DNA from: Zarea fungicola
Taxonomy: Eukaryota; Ascomycota; Sordariomycetes; Hypocreales; Cordycipitaceae
Length of the DNA: 64,000 bases
Assembly: GCA_900169235.1 (NCBI GenBank)
Contig: FWCC01000357.1
Span: 1-64,000, forward strand
Reading direction: 5' to 3'
Below the pieces are notes generated by a model. That model searched no databases. It was not told the DNA's origin and was given only the letters and a program-made list of their open reading frames with translations. Every line of letters starts with the position of its first letter. The first letter of the stretch is position 1. Both the position numbers and the translations under genes were made by a program. Shown here piece by piece: positions 40,276-49,357 of the stretch.

Positions 40276-43257
40276 TCACATCAACAAGTTCGTCTGTCGC
40301 TCCAAAAAGAAAATCTTTTCCCGATCCGCCTCAAAACTCAGCTTTTTATCCCGCGCCGAGATGAGTCGATCCTTGGGTCCAGCGCGCAGACAGTTACCGC
40401 CAGCCTCGTTCACATCCTGGCTCTGTTCCCGCGGCAGCTGCGTTTCGGGCTGCTCATACCACAAATGATACCCATATTCGCGACAGAGCTGTTGAATCAG
40501 CATGGCCTCAACGGTGCACCACGCTCTGTCGTAGTACTGATCGTCAATTAGACTAATGACGGCGTTGCACTGCGCGACAATGATGGGCAGGGCGGCGACT
40601 CCTCTCTCCGGGTCGTTTTGATCAATGCATGCCACATCCTGTGTACTGTTAGCTTATTTCTCAATTCTACCACTGTGACAATAGCGAAGGGATGGGAACA
40701 AGGGCCACGGCTCGCTGTGACTTACTATCCATAAATACAAGTTACCTGGCGTAACATGAGTATGCAGCCGCATAAACCTCTCACAGGCGTTTCTTATCCG
40801 ATGATATTGCGTATGCTCAGCATCATCTGCCTGTGCGTTTTGTGAGTTTAACCATCGATAGGAGATGAAGAGGACAGTCTGCTGCTGCCATAGCGGATCA
40901 TCTCTCGGGGCGCCTTCCAGCGACGACAGCTCCTGGGTTAGCCCGTCGGTGAAACGGGGGAGCCGTCCCAGCTCCGCAAACACGGAATACGGCACCGCCC
41001 TCAGGCTATCAAACAGCGTCGCATTCTCGCCCGACACGTTGAACTCGTGTGCCAGCGCGGCGCGCAGCCGACCGATGCAGCCCGCGTCGCCGGCACCGCC
41101 GGCGCCGCGCAGGATGGGCCGGAAGATGTCCTGAAACACCTCGCGGTAGCCCTTTCGCCGCCTAGCCTCGACGAGCTTCCCGCGCAGGTGCGCATCCACA
41201 TCGTCCTCTTCCTCGTCCCGCCGCCCACTAAGAAGCTGGCGCCGCAGGCCGCGGACGAGCAGCGCCACGCTCTCCTCGTCCGAGCTGAAGACGGCATAGT
41301 CGAGCGCCGTGTAGCCCTGGCCGTCGACAAGCGTCAGGTCTGCGCCGGCCGCGATGATGGTTTCGAGGTAGCCTCGGTGCTCGTCGGACGGCTCCTTGCT
41401 AAAGGCAATGGCCGGCGTGCAGCCGTCCTCGTGGGCGTTGAAGTGCGCAAAGGCTTCTTGGGGCTGGCTGTCAGCGGCGAGGGCGAGGCCGTGAAAAAAG
41501 TGCGAAATGGCCACGACGGTCGGGTCGCCAGTGGCACGCGCGTGCTCAATCGAGGTGCGCGTGACGTGCACAGCCTCTGGGACGTCGCCCTGCGCGATGA
41601 GGCAGAGGGCCAGCCGCGAGAACCCCACGGCGGCCCAGACGGCAATCTGTCGCGGCAAGCCGCCGCCGCCGCCGGTTCTGCTGGCGTGCTGCCGCTGGAT
41701 TTCTCTGCATAGCCGGAGGCGCTCGCGCAGCTGGCTGACGGCGAGCGCGAGCAGATCCTCTTCCCCTTCGGATGTCTCTGCCTGTTCGTCAAGAGTAGTT
41801 GTTGGCGTCAGCAGCATCTGAATGGGGACCGCAGTTGACTGCTTCGGCGTTTTTGAGGCGGCGTCGAGTTCGACTTGCCGTTTGGCTTGCCTCTCCTCCC
41901 AGAGCTGGTAGTTGACCATTCCAATGTTGCCAATCGCTTGGCACATTCGTGGCAGGATCGCCAGGGCCTTGGCTGCGTCGTATTGCATCTCAAACGAGGC
42001 GCGCGCCTCGACAAGACGGCCCAATTGCCTATACGCGGTACCTAGCTCGCCGCTCAGCTTCACCTTGTCGACTGAGTCTTCGAGGTCCGCGCAGGCAGAC
42101 TGCAGCTGCTCTGCAGCAATGGCGTTGCGGCCAAACTGCCTATTAGTTCGGCCCAACTTGCCCAGTGTGATGGCTCTGTATCGTTTTGCGTTGGTCACGC
42201 CGTGCTCGGCATCCAGCGTAGCCAGGGCGCGGTCAAAGGATTGTTTTGCATGCTCCCAGTTTGCAATCTTGGCATTGTGCTCGCCATCTGCAACAAAGCT
42301 TTTCCATGATTGAATCTGCAGGATCTGATCAGCCAGTGCCTGTGGTGAGATCGTTTCGGTGGATGACTCTTGAGCCTGTGTGAAGGAATCTCCATGGATG
42401 GGACCGAGAACGGGCAGGTCGGCGGTGAACCCATGAGAAGCGTCAAAGTACGAGAGTCTCGCATACAGGCTTTCACTCTGAACCTGGGTCTTGTGAAACT
42501 TGCCCGCGGGAATGGAATACGTGGTGTCTGTGCCAAGAAACTGGCTAGAACTCTGCGTACAGTTTACAATTGCCTCCGATTTTGCAAGAGTTGCCGCATC
42601 ACGGTCTATACGATACTCGGCATGTGTAGCATCTGATTCATCCGTGACAGAATGTACATCATATTGGGATTCCGCTCCCTTTCCAGCTAACACCCAGCTC
42701 TGCGTATAGGTCTGATTGGAGCGGATCGTGAAATCAGGATTCCCCCGGTTTCCATCAGGTAGCCATACGTCCAGTCGGATGACCTCATTTTGTGCGCTGT
42801 CGATTGGTGGCCGGTATAGTGGCAAAGTCAAGAATCCATACGCGCTCCTCGAAGCAAGCCAGCGTTCCTGCAAACTAGGATGTTTCATAGTCTTGCATAT
42901 GTGCGGCCACAGCGAAAAAATACTCTTTGCGGCGGCTTCGTCATCGTTTGAGGTATGGGCAAGACGCTTAAGCGCAGTGATGGCGATTGTCAAACGCGCA
43001 ATGGCGACAGCCTGGCTATCGCGCCCTAGATCCCACCGCGACAGCGCTGAAAACCACGAGTCAACACTGATAGATGCAAGGTTATCAGATTGGACGTGTT
43101 CCTTTTGCTGAATATAGTCTAGACGCTGGAATCGTTCTCGAACGCTGTCTGAAACATCTGTCGATGTCTTTGTAGCCGCTACTACGCCATCGAGGGAACG
43201 CAGAATCTCATGAGCATAAAAGCTGCCCGCTGTGAAAATGCGGCTCATTGTCTTCAT
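40276..43257 (-). CDS. TPR/ankyrin protein with C-terminal TIR/HET-like domain
   Basis: A 964-residue protein from two exons, 43257-40726 and 40638-40276. The intron has GTAAGT, GCTAAC and CACAG and joins ...LYLWI to DVACIDQND.... The frame is open a little upstream but through a TTG, so the ATG at 43257 is used. Residues ~324-605 form TPR-like helical repeats (WEHAKQSFDRALATLD, GELGTAYRQLGRLVEARASF). Residues ~612-680 look ankyrin-like (GADLTLVDGQGYTALDYAVF). Residues ~790-895 contain FISYRW, LWIDVACIDQ and RAWCTVEAML with Glu888. This order fits the related TIR and HET folds: WCxxE recalls the TIR catalytic glutamate, IDxxCIDQ recalls HET. Such architecture suggests a fungal immune or allorecognition receptor/effector. 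Biochemical activity is unproven. Confidence 0.8.
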
Positions 43258-44326
43258 TATCGCAGCGATGAACAAAGAGAGGAAGCACTACAGCGCTATT
43301 TGAGAGCACTATCGTTCTTTTCGTGATAGCAGCATGTTCAACTCTTCAAGTGGAATAGAAATTGGTTATGACATGTGCGAAACCCCGTTATGAAGGGAAG
43401 TAAAAGCTGTAGTGAGTGGAGAAGATACCGTTTTGGTTGTCAACCAGTAGAGATGAAAAAAGAGATTTGATTCATACGCAATAGAGAATATTGTTACGCT
43501 TCATTATGATTTTGTAAGATGTCGACGTCAGATGCGCAGCGCCAGTTTCTTATGTAACAAGAATACGCGGCGAAAGGCCTCCGTCGGTCAACTCATCGAC
43601 CGAGGGCAGCCTGATAATAAGTGAAACAGCCTGTGCTAAAAACAAAAGAGGCGGGGCAGCGAATTGAAGAAAAGGGCCACTAATTAATAAGTTGTGCTGT
43701 CAGCTCACTTAATTTATACGAGGATATATTTTGCCTATAATTTGCCCTGTAAATCCACTATAGGTAGGCACGGACATGGTGTACCTATTGCCCACCTGGG
43801 CCATCAACCGAGCTTGGAGGCAACCAGCGCTCCACAGCAGGCATTCACCCTGGTTATCGTCGTCAACCAGCATAGGGTAGCGTCCTCCAACTTGGATTTG
43901 TTCACCTTCAGAGCCGCTGGTATCTCTCGCGTGGATATTATTTTGAGAAAAAAAAAAAGGTATACTTGCAGATTGTTTTTCTCCCTTTTTATTGATTTAT
44001 AATTATCTTCCAAATGTACGCAGTGGCTGGTTTGACGAAGCCCTACGTTACGTTCTACTTGGTTTCCAAATTACAAAGTAGAGGAAAACATGAAACGAAA
44101 CCCATAGAGTGATAAGATGCATCTCTCAGGTGATGAATATCTATATAGGAAATGATAGTGAATCACACGTTAATACCCCAAGTTGAAAATTATTATACTC
44201 ATATCTGGACTGACGAAATGTATACCAATCTGCTGGAGTCGGACACTACTCAGGGCATGGTCCATCTTTGCACCGACACTTTCGTTACAAAGACAAGATG
44301 AAATAAGGGCGCCAGAAGTCATCTGA
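43258..44326. other. Intergenic region upstream of the TIR/HET gene
   Basis: About 1 kb holding the promoter of the minus-strand TPR/ankyrin gene and the upstream region of the tRNA. One inverted repeat is listed separately. AT-rich from 43680 to 44250. No gene seen. Confidence 0.5.
43584..43603. promoter_or_regulatory. Inverted repeat TCGGTC-N8-GACCGA
   Basis: A perfect 6-bp inverted repeat with an 8-nt spacer, about 330 bp upstream of the TIR/HET gene start. CGG/CCG inverted half-sites are the kind bound by Zn2Cys6 dimers. A chance occurrence is possible. Confidence 0.35.
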
Positions 44327-44475
44327 TCCCCCATGGCTCAGTTGGCTAGAGCGTTGTAAGTTCTCACTCAGCTCCAAGATCTCCGGTTTTCGGTGGACAC
44401 TTGTAAGCACATTACTAACTAAGATATCAGGGACTGTTAATCCAAAGGTCGGAAGTTCGAGCCTTCCTGGGGGAG
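44327..44475 (+). tRNA. tRNA-Asn(GUU) split by a GT-AG intron
   Basis: Exons 44327-44355 and 44431-44475 join to a 74-nt tRNA. Acceptor stem TCCCCCA (44327-44333) pairs fully with TGGGGGA (44468-44474). The D arm is GCTC/GAGC. The anticodon stem TTGGA/TCCAA exists only after joining. Anticodon loop CTGTTAA gives anticodon GTT. T arm is GGAAG/CTTCC with loop TTCGAGC, and discriminator is G as expected for Asn. A box (TGGCTCAGTTGG) and B box (AGTTCGAGCCT) are intact. The insert falls between positions 28 and 29, not at the usual 37/38. No standard anticodon-loop intron is present. T-runs near 44511 and 44521 could end Pol III transcription. Confidence 0.88.
44356..44430 (+). other. Spliceosome-type intron inside tRNA-Asn
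   Basis: A 75-nt insert beginning GTAAGTTC and ending GATATCAG, with TACTAAC at 44413-44419 (branch A at 44418, 12 nt before the 3' end). These are the donor, branch and acceptor of U2-type fungal introns, and 75 nt matches nearby protein-gene introns in length. Removal restores every base pair of the tRNA anticodon stem. It does not make the short stem-loop intron next to the anticodon expected for the tRNA splicing endonuclease. Confidence 0.8.
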
Positions 44476-45389
44476 CTAACATGTTGTGTTCTTCTCACAA
44501 CATGCCGCCTCCTTTTTTGCTCTTTTTATTTCTATATTGTTAGCCGGCGTGGAAATGAGACAGACGCTCGTGCGAATGCAGCATTCGACACCGACATCTC
44601 AACTCAACAGCTGCAGCTGCAAGGAATATATTGTTGTGAGCCTGCACGTTCTTTTTAACACTCTCTTTCTGCCCCTATCCATTCCTCTCCATAGCAGAAA
44701 CGAACGGAATCATGGTAAAATATATGGCGTGATAAAAGAGAAAGACGGCTCCATCTTATGTGCCCATCAGGAATGTGCATGCCCGCCGTGGAGCCGGGCG
44801 GCCCTCCGCGTCGCTGGGCTTCGGCGGGCTCCGGCCCTTGGCGTAGGCGGCTCCCAACTCCAACGCCCATTACTCGCGAATCAGCGCCGGTTGTAATCTG
44901 ACAGCACGCCAAATGTGCCATGTCCTCGACTGTGACAGTTGTTAAAGTAGCCTAAAGTAGATAGTGGACAGAACGGATCGTGCAGAGAGGCTTGCGAGAG
45001 CAACAAACCCACCCGGGGACATCTCCGGACTCCTTTCCTCGAGCAACGGCCCTTATCTTTATAAATACTCTGCTGACACTCGCATTCTCTTCACCCGGTC
45101 ACCCCTTGAACCAGTTTCCTCGTCGTGACTTTTTTGAAATATTTCCAGCCGCTTGAGCACGCCACACCTCAGCGCCAGCCACCAAGGTTACTCGCAGGGC
45201 CGACCAGTAAATAAAGTACGGGGAGATCCGATAAGAGCAAATCAAGGTTTAAAGGCTTACGTCGAATCCGGCTCTCACTCATTTCTCATCTCATTCAGAC
45301 AAGGACGACTTTGACTCATTCCAATACTCTTCAACTGTCATTTCTCACCGTTTTACTTTTATACTAAAAATTATAAAATTACCGTCATC
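44476..45389. other. Intergenic region upstream of uricase
   Basis: Follows the tRNA and leads to uricase. A GC-rich block at about 44785-44850 stands out from AT-rich surroundings. T-runs just after the tRNA are possible Pol III terminators. The right part holds the uricase promoter and a pyrimidine-rich leader. No gene seen. Confidence 0.5.
45052..45235. promoter_or_regulatory. Pair of GATA sites upstream of uricase
   Basis: CTTATC at 45052-45057 (GATAAG on the minus strand) and GATAAG at 45230-45235, about 335 and 155 bp before the uricase ATG. GATAAG is the core bound by AreA/NIT2 nitrogen regulators, which activate purine-use genes in Aspergillus and Neurospora. Function here is inferred from motif and gene type. 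Confidence 0.45.
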
Positions 45390-46383
45390 ATGCCCTCTAT
45401 CACAGCTGCCCGCTACGGCAAGGACAATGTCCGCGTCCTCAAGAACCACCGGGACCCCAAGACGGGCGTGCACACCATCACCGAGACCGTCGTCTGCGTG
45501 CTCCTCGAGGGCGCCATCGAGACCTCGTACACGCGCGGCGACAACTCGGTCGTCGTCGCCACCGACTCGATGAAGAACACAATCTTCATCCTCGCCAAGC
45601 AGCACCCCGTCACCCCGCCGGAGCTCTTCGCCGCCACCGTCGGCGCGCACTTTGTCCAAAAGTACAGCCACATCCACGTCGCCAACGTGCGCATCGTGAC
45701 GACGCGCTGGGTCCGCATGAAGGTCGACGGCAAGCCCCATCCGTACTCGTTTGTCAAGGAGGGCGAGGAGAAGCGCAACGTGGTGGCGCGGGTGTCCCGC
45801 GGCGAAGGCATCGCGCTCAACAGCGGCATCTCGGACCTGACGGTGCTCAAGACGACGGGCTCCGCGTTCCACGGCTTCGTCCGCGACGAGTACACGACGC
45901 TGCCCGAGACGTGGGACCGCATCATGTCCACCGACGTGGACGCCTCCTGGGACTGGGCCGTCTTCCCCACGCTCGACGCCGTCCGGGCGGCCGCCCCCAA
46001 GTTTGACCGCGCGCACGAGCAGGCCCGCGACATCACCCTCAAGTGGTTCGCCGAGGACAACAGCGCGAGCGTGCAGGCGACAATGTACAAAATGTCCGAG
46101 GACATTCTCAAGGCCGTGCCCGAGGTCAACAAGGTCAACTATGCGCTACCCAACAAGCATTACTTTGAGCTTGGTAAGTCCTTTCCCCCACCCCGGCACT
46201 CTACCCTTTCTTGAAATGTTGCATTGGATAAATAGCCGAGACTAACTGTGGAAATCAGATCTGAGCTGGCACAAGGGCCTCAAAAACACCGGCAAGGACG
46301 CTGAGGTCTATGTTCCCCAGAGCAACCCCAACGGCCTTATCAAGGTGGAAGTCTCCCGCAACGGCCCTTCCTCCAAGTTGTAA
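45390..46383 (+). CDS. uaZ: Urate oxidase (uricase), peroxisomal
   Basis: Oxidises urate to 5-hydroxyisourate and hydrogen peroxide, allowing purines to serve as nitrogen source. Exons 45390-46173 and 46259-46383 encode 302 residues, the standard length. Signature segments are present: VVVATDSMKNTIFILAKQH (active-site Thr-Asp), SAFHGFVRDEYTTLPET, and LPNKHYFELDLSWHKGL near the end. The protein ends in SKL, a perfect PTS1 peroxisomal targeting signal. Exon 1 is GC-rich with strong third-position C/G bias. Two GATAAG sites upstream suggest nitrogen control. The gene name follows the Aspergillus convention. Confidence 0.97.
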
Positions 46384-46787
46384 ATTAGACATTTGCGTTT
46401 TGACTGCACGGGGTTTCTCGTTTCTTTTGTTGGTGTCTCGAATTACTAAGCATTTGTGCCATTTGGCACCAGCGTCCTCAAGTTGTCGATATTTACATAT
46501 ATTTACATATATTTCTATACATCATCTTTGCTAAACTAAGTGGTGTCACAGAAAAAGAATAGTGTTGCACGTAAATCGAGTGTATTCGCATCATGCGTAT
46601 TCGCCTCGTCATTTATGCAAAAATTGTACCTTGATTGCCCAATGGCGTGTCTCTGAATGCTTTAGATTTCTCTTATTTAGTAAGCGTGAGGCTTCCATAC
46701 CGACGCTTTTTTGACTATATTATACAGAATAGTACATTGTACATCGAGGTTCTCTAATCTTTGATATAAACCTCATTCAATAACCTC
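46384..46787. other. Convergent intergenic region
   Basis: 3' UTRs of uricase and the minus-strand uL13m gene. AT-rich with a repeated ATATTTACAT element near 46490-46510. No gene seen. Confidence 0.5.
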
Positions 46788-47502
46788 TCATAACCTCTCC
46801 TTGTCCGCATCGCGTATTCTCTCCACCATGCTCTCCCAGCCGTTCTCGCCCACTGGCACACCGCCAAACCGTATGACATTCTCCTTGTACGGATGCGCAT
46901 CGCCCTCAAACGCCTTGAGACGGGCCAGACGCTTTTCGCGCAGCCTGTTCTTGGGCAGCATGCCGCTGACCGCTTTGCGCAGGACCTCGCTCCCGCCATG
47001 CTTCTCCATCAGCACGTCCATGGTTACGGCGCGCAGGCTGCCGGGCCGTGTGTTGTGGCGGTAGTACGTCTTGCGCCATTTCTTGTTGCCCGTCGTGTAG
47101 AGGGCGGCGCAGTTGGTGACCACGACGTAGTCGCCACAGTCGCTCGACGGGTCAAAGGTCGGCTTGTGCTTGCCCATGAGGAGGACAGCGATGCGGGAGG
47201 CGAGGCGACCGAGAGATGGCGGGGTGATTTCGTCATCGACGACGGCAGTGGTGGTCGTGGTGGCTTCTGCTGATGCCGTCTTCGTCGTCGTTGATGCGAT
47301 GGCGGCAACGGCAGCCTTTTTGGTTGAGAGCACGGGATGTAGAGCCTTGGCAGATACGTGGTGCCATACGCGCGAGTAGGCTAGTCGGGTCTATTTTGGT
47401 GGAAAATGTTAGCTGATTTGCTCTTGTGCCTTCAATCTTTCAGAATCAATATCAAGATGGAGAAGCAAAAGGGCAACCTACAAAACCGATGGATTGTGAC
47501 AT
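46788..47502 (-). CDS. mrpl23: Mitochondrial ribosomal protein uL13m
   Basis: Large-subunit mitoribosomal protein of the L13 family. Exons 47502-47482 (seven codons) and 47390-46788 encode 207 residues. The tiny first exon (MSQSIGF) joined to TRLAYSRVWHHVSAKALHPVL gives the known fungal N-terminus; starting instead at the internal Met of MLSTKK would lose it. The L13 core follows: SLGRLASRIAVLLMGKHKP, DCGDYVVVTNC, and GSEVLRKAVSGMLPKNRLR. Between the leader and core lies an Ala/Thr-rich low-complexity stretch (~28-60) that I do not recall in relatives. The intron is 91 nt with a GTAGGT donor and an ATAG acceptor. It diverges from the CCS1 gene. Confidence 0.92.
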
Positions 47503-48185
47503 TGTAGCGGATTTGGCCTCAATACGAGGTTCAATTCAGGCCAATGGTATTCCTCAGAGTCAGATTTCGTCTTCAAGGCAAATCTCCAATGCCTTGTATC
47601 CGTCTCAATGCCTGCACAGCAGTCGTCAGTCTGATCGCCAAATGCTCACGAGCGCGAGCTTCAAAAGTTTGGCCCCCGTTTCTTAGACAGAAAAGTTGGC
47701 TGACTAACCAAGCCCCGTTGCACGGGTCAGCTGATTCGCCAACCAAAGCAGCGACATTTAGCTGGCAGTGGGCCATTTTGTTAGCACCATCTCTAACGAC
47801 CTACAGGCGTCACGGCCGCTGCAACAGCACGGACAACGGCGCTGTCATGGGCAAAGACTAGCTCGGCCTCCGAATGGAGGGGCAGCATCTCGCACTGTAA
47901 TAGTGGCGACATGGAGCTCTCGATTTCAAAGCAAAATCGCGCCAGTTCCCCTCCGGATCAGGATTCACACAACTCATAGAGATATTGCCATGCTATGCTA
48001 AAGACTGTAGCTTCTAGAACTGTAGCTGCTTCTTCGGTTTGTTTGCTCACAGGCTATTCTGTTTATCGCTACAGAAAATCGCACACAGACACACAGTCGC
48101 TTGTCACTGCAAGTAAGGTCACTGTTCCGCCCTATCTTGTCTTATAGCCGACACACTGACTGGGATACCAGAAACGCCAACCAAC
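47503..48185. other. Divergent promoter region (uL13m / CCS1)
   Basis: About 680 bp between divergent starts. No frame here has a recognisable motif. Confidence 0.5.
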
Positions 48186-49357
48186 ATGACTGTAAACCAC
48201 ACCTTTCAGGTATGTCTCGCAGTCTTTGCTCTTCTACCAGTTTCGTTTCCCCCTTTAATTTTATCTGCCTTGAATTTACAAGATTAAAAATTTATGCTTG
48301 TTCACCCTGTTTACTCATTTTTTTCCGCCACTGCCTGGGTGCCACACCTTGTTACTGATGAAACACTCGACAAAACTCACAGACCCTCTTTGCTGTTCCG
48401 CTGTCCTGCGACGGCTGTGTCAAGTCTGTTTCGGACGCCATCTACAGCCTCGGAGGCATCACAAAGGTCGAGGGCAACCTCAAGGACCAATTGATTGCTG
48501 TTGAGGGCTCTGGTATGTTTCGCTACACCAGCTGGGCGGGGTTGCATGCAGCCCTACAGACACATGCAAAAACTGGCTGACACTTGCCGCTTTTTCTTTT
48601 TTCCCTTCCCGTAGCCGCTCCATCCAAGATTGTCGAAGCAATCCAAGATACCGGGAGAGATGCCATCCTGCGAGGATCAGGAAGTTCAAACAGTAAGCTT
48701 CCGTCTGATCTTCCCGCCCCTCCGCCTCACACCCCCCCTTTTCCCTGCCCTTGCCGCATCTGGGACACGGGTGGAGGGATCTCGCGACGCGGCAGAAGGA
48801 ACAAAAAGTTTCACTGACACAACGTCATCACAGGCGCGGCGGTAAGCATCTTGGAGAGCTTTGCCGAATCGGCCACGCAGCAACCAGGCAATGACCCCAG
48901 CCGTGAGGTCCGCGGCCTTGCGCGAATGGTGGAAGTAGGCTCAGGCAGAACTCTAGTTGACCTGACGGTCCGGGGTGTCTCACCGGGCACCTACACTGCG
49001 ACTGTCCGAGAATTTGGGGACCTCAAAGATGGTGCCGAGTCGACAGGCCCCGTTTGGCAGGGCGAGCAGAGCGGAGAGCAGCCCAAGGGTCTGGTGGGCA
49101 CCGTCGAGGTGGGCAAGGACGGCCGTGGCTCCGTCTTTGTCGACCGCGAATTCTACATTTGGGAAATCATTGGCCATGCCATGGTGCTCACCAAGCAAGA
49201 GGAAGGAAACGCAAGTCTGAAGAATGACCTAGACACCGTTGTCGGTGTCATTGCCAGGAGCTCGGGCATGTGGGATAATGACAAGACCGTGTGTTCGTGC
49301 ACCGGAAAGACCCTGTGGGAGGAGCGCAAGGACGAAGTCGCAAAGGGAATGCTATGA
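48186..49357 (+). CDS. ccs1: Copper chaperone for superoxide dismutase
   Basis: Loads copper into Cu/Zn superoxide dismutase and forms its disulfide. Four exons: 48186-48209, 48383-48512, 48615-48692 and 48834-49357, giving 251 residues. Domain 1 is an Atx1-like metal-binding fold with C17-D-G-C20. Domain 2 is SOD-like (GLARMVEVGSGRTLVDLTVRGVSPGTYT, DREFYIWEIIGHAMVLTKQE, VVGVIARSSGMW), lacking most catalytic copper ligands as usual. Domain 3 has a C-S-C motif in VCSCTGKTLWEE, the copper-transfer and disulfide site. Donors are GTATGT, GTATGT and GTAAGC. Expected in the cytosol and mitochondrial intermembrane space. Confidence 0.95.

Noticed and set aside
44285..44482. Minus-strand frame with an APPGRLELPTFGLT-like start
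   Set aside because: It is the antisense translation of the tRNA-Asn gene; such frames are known spurious proteins in databases.
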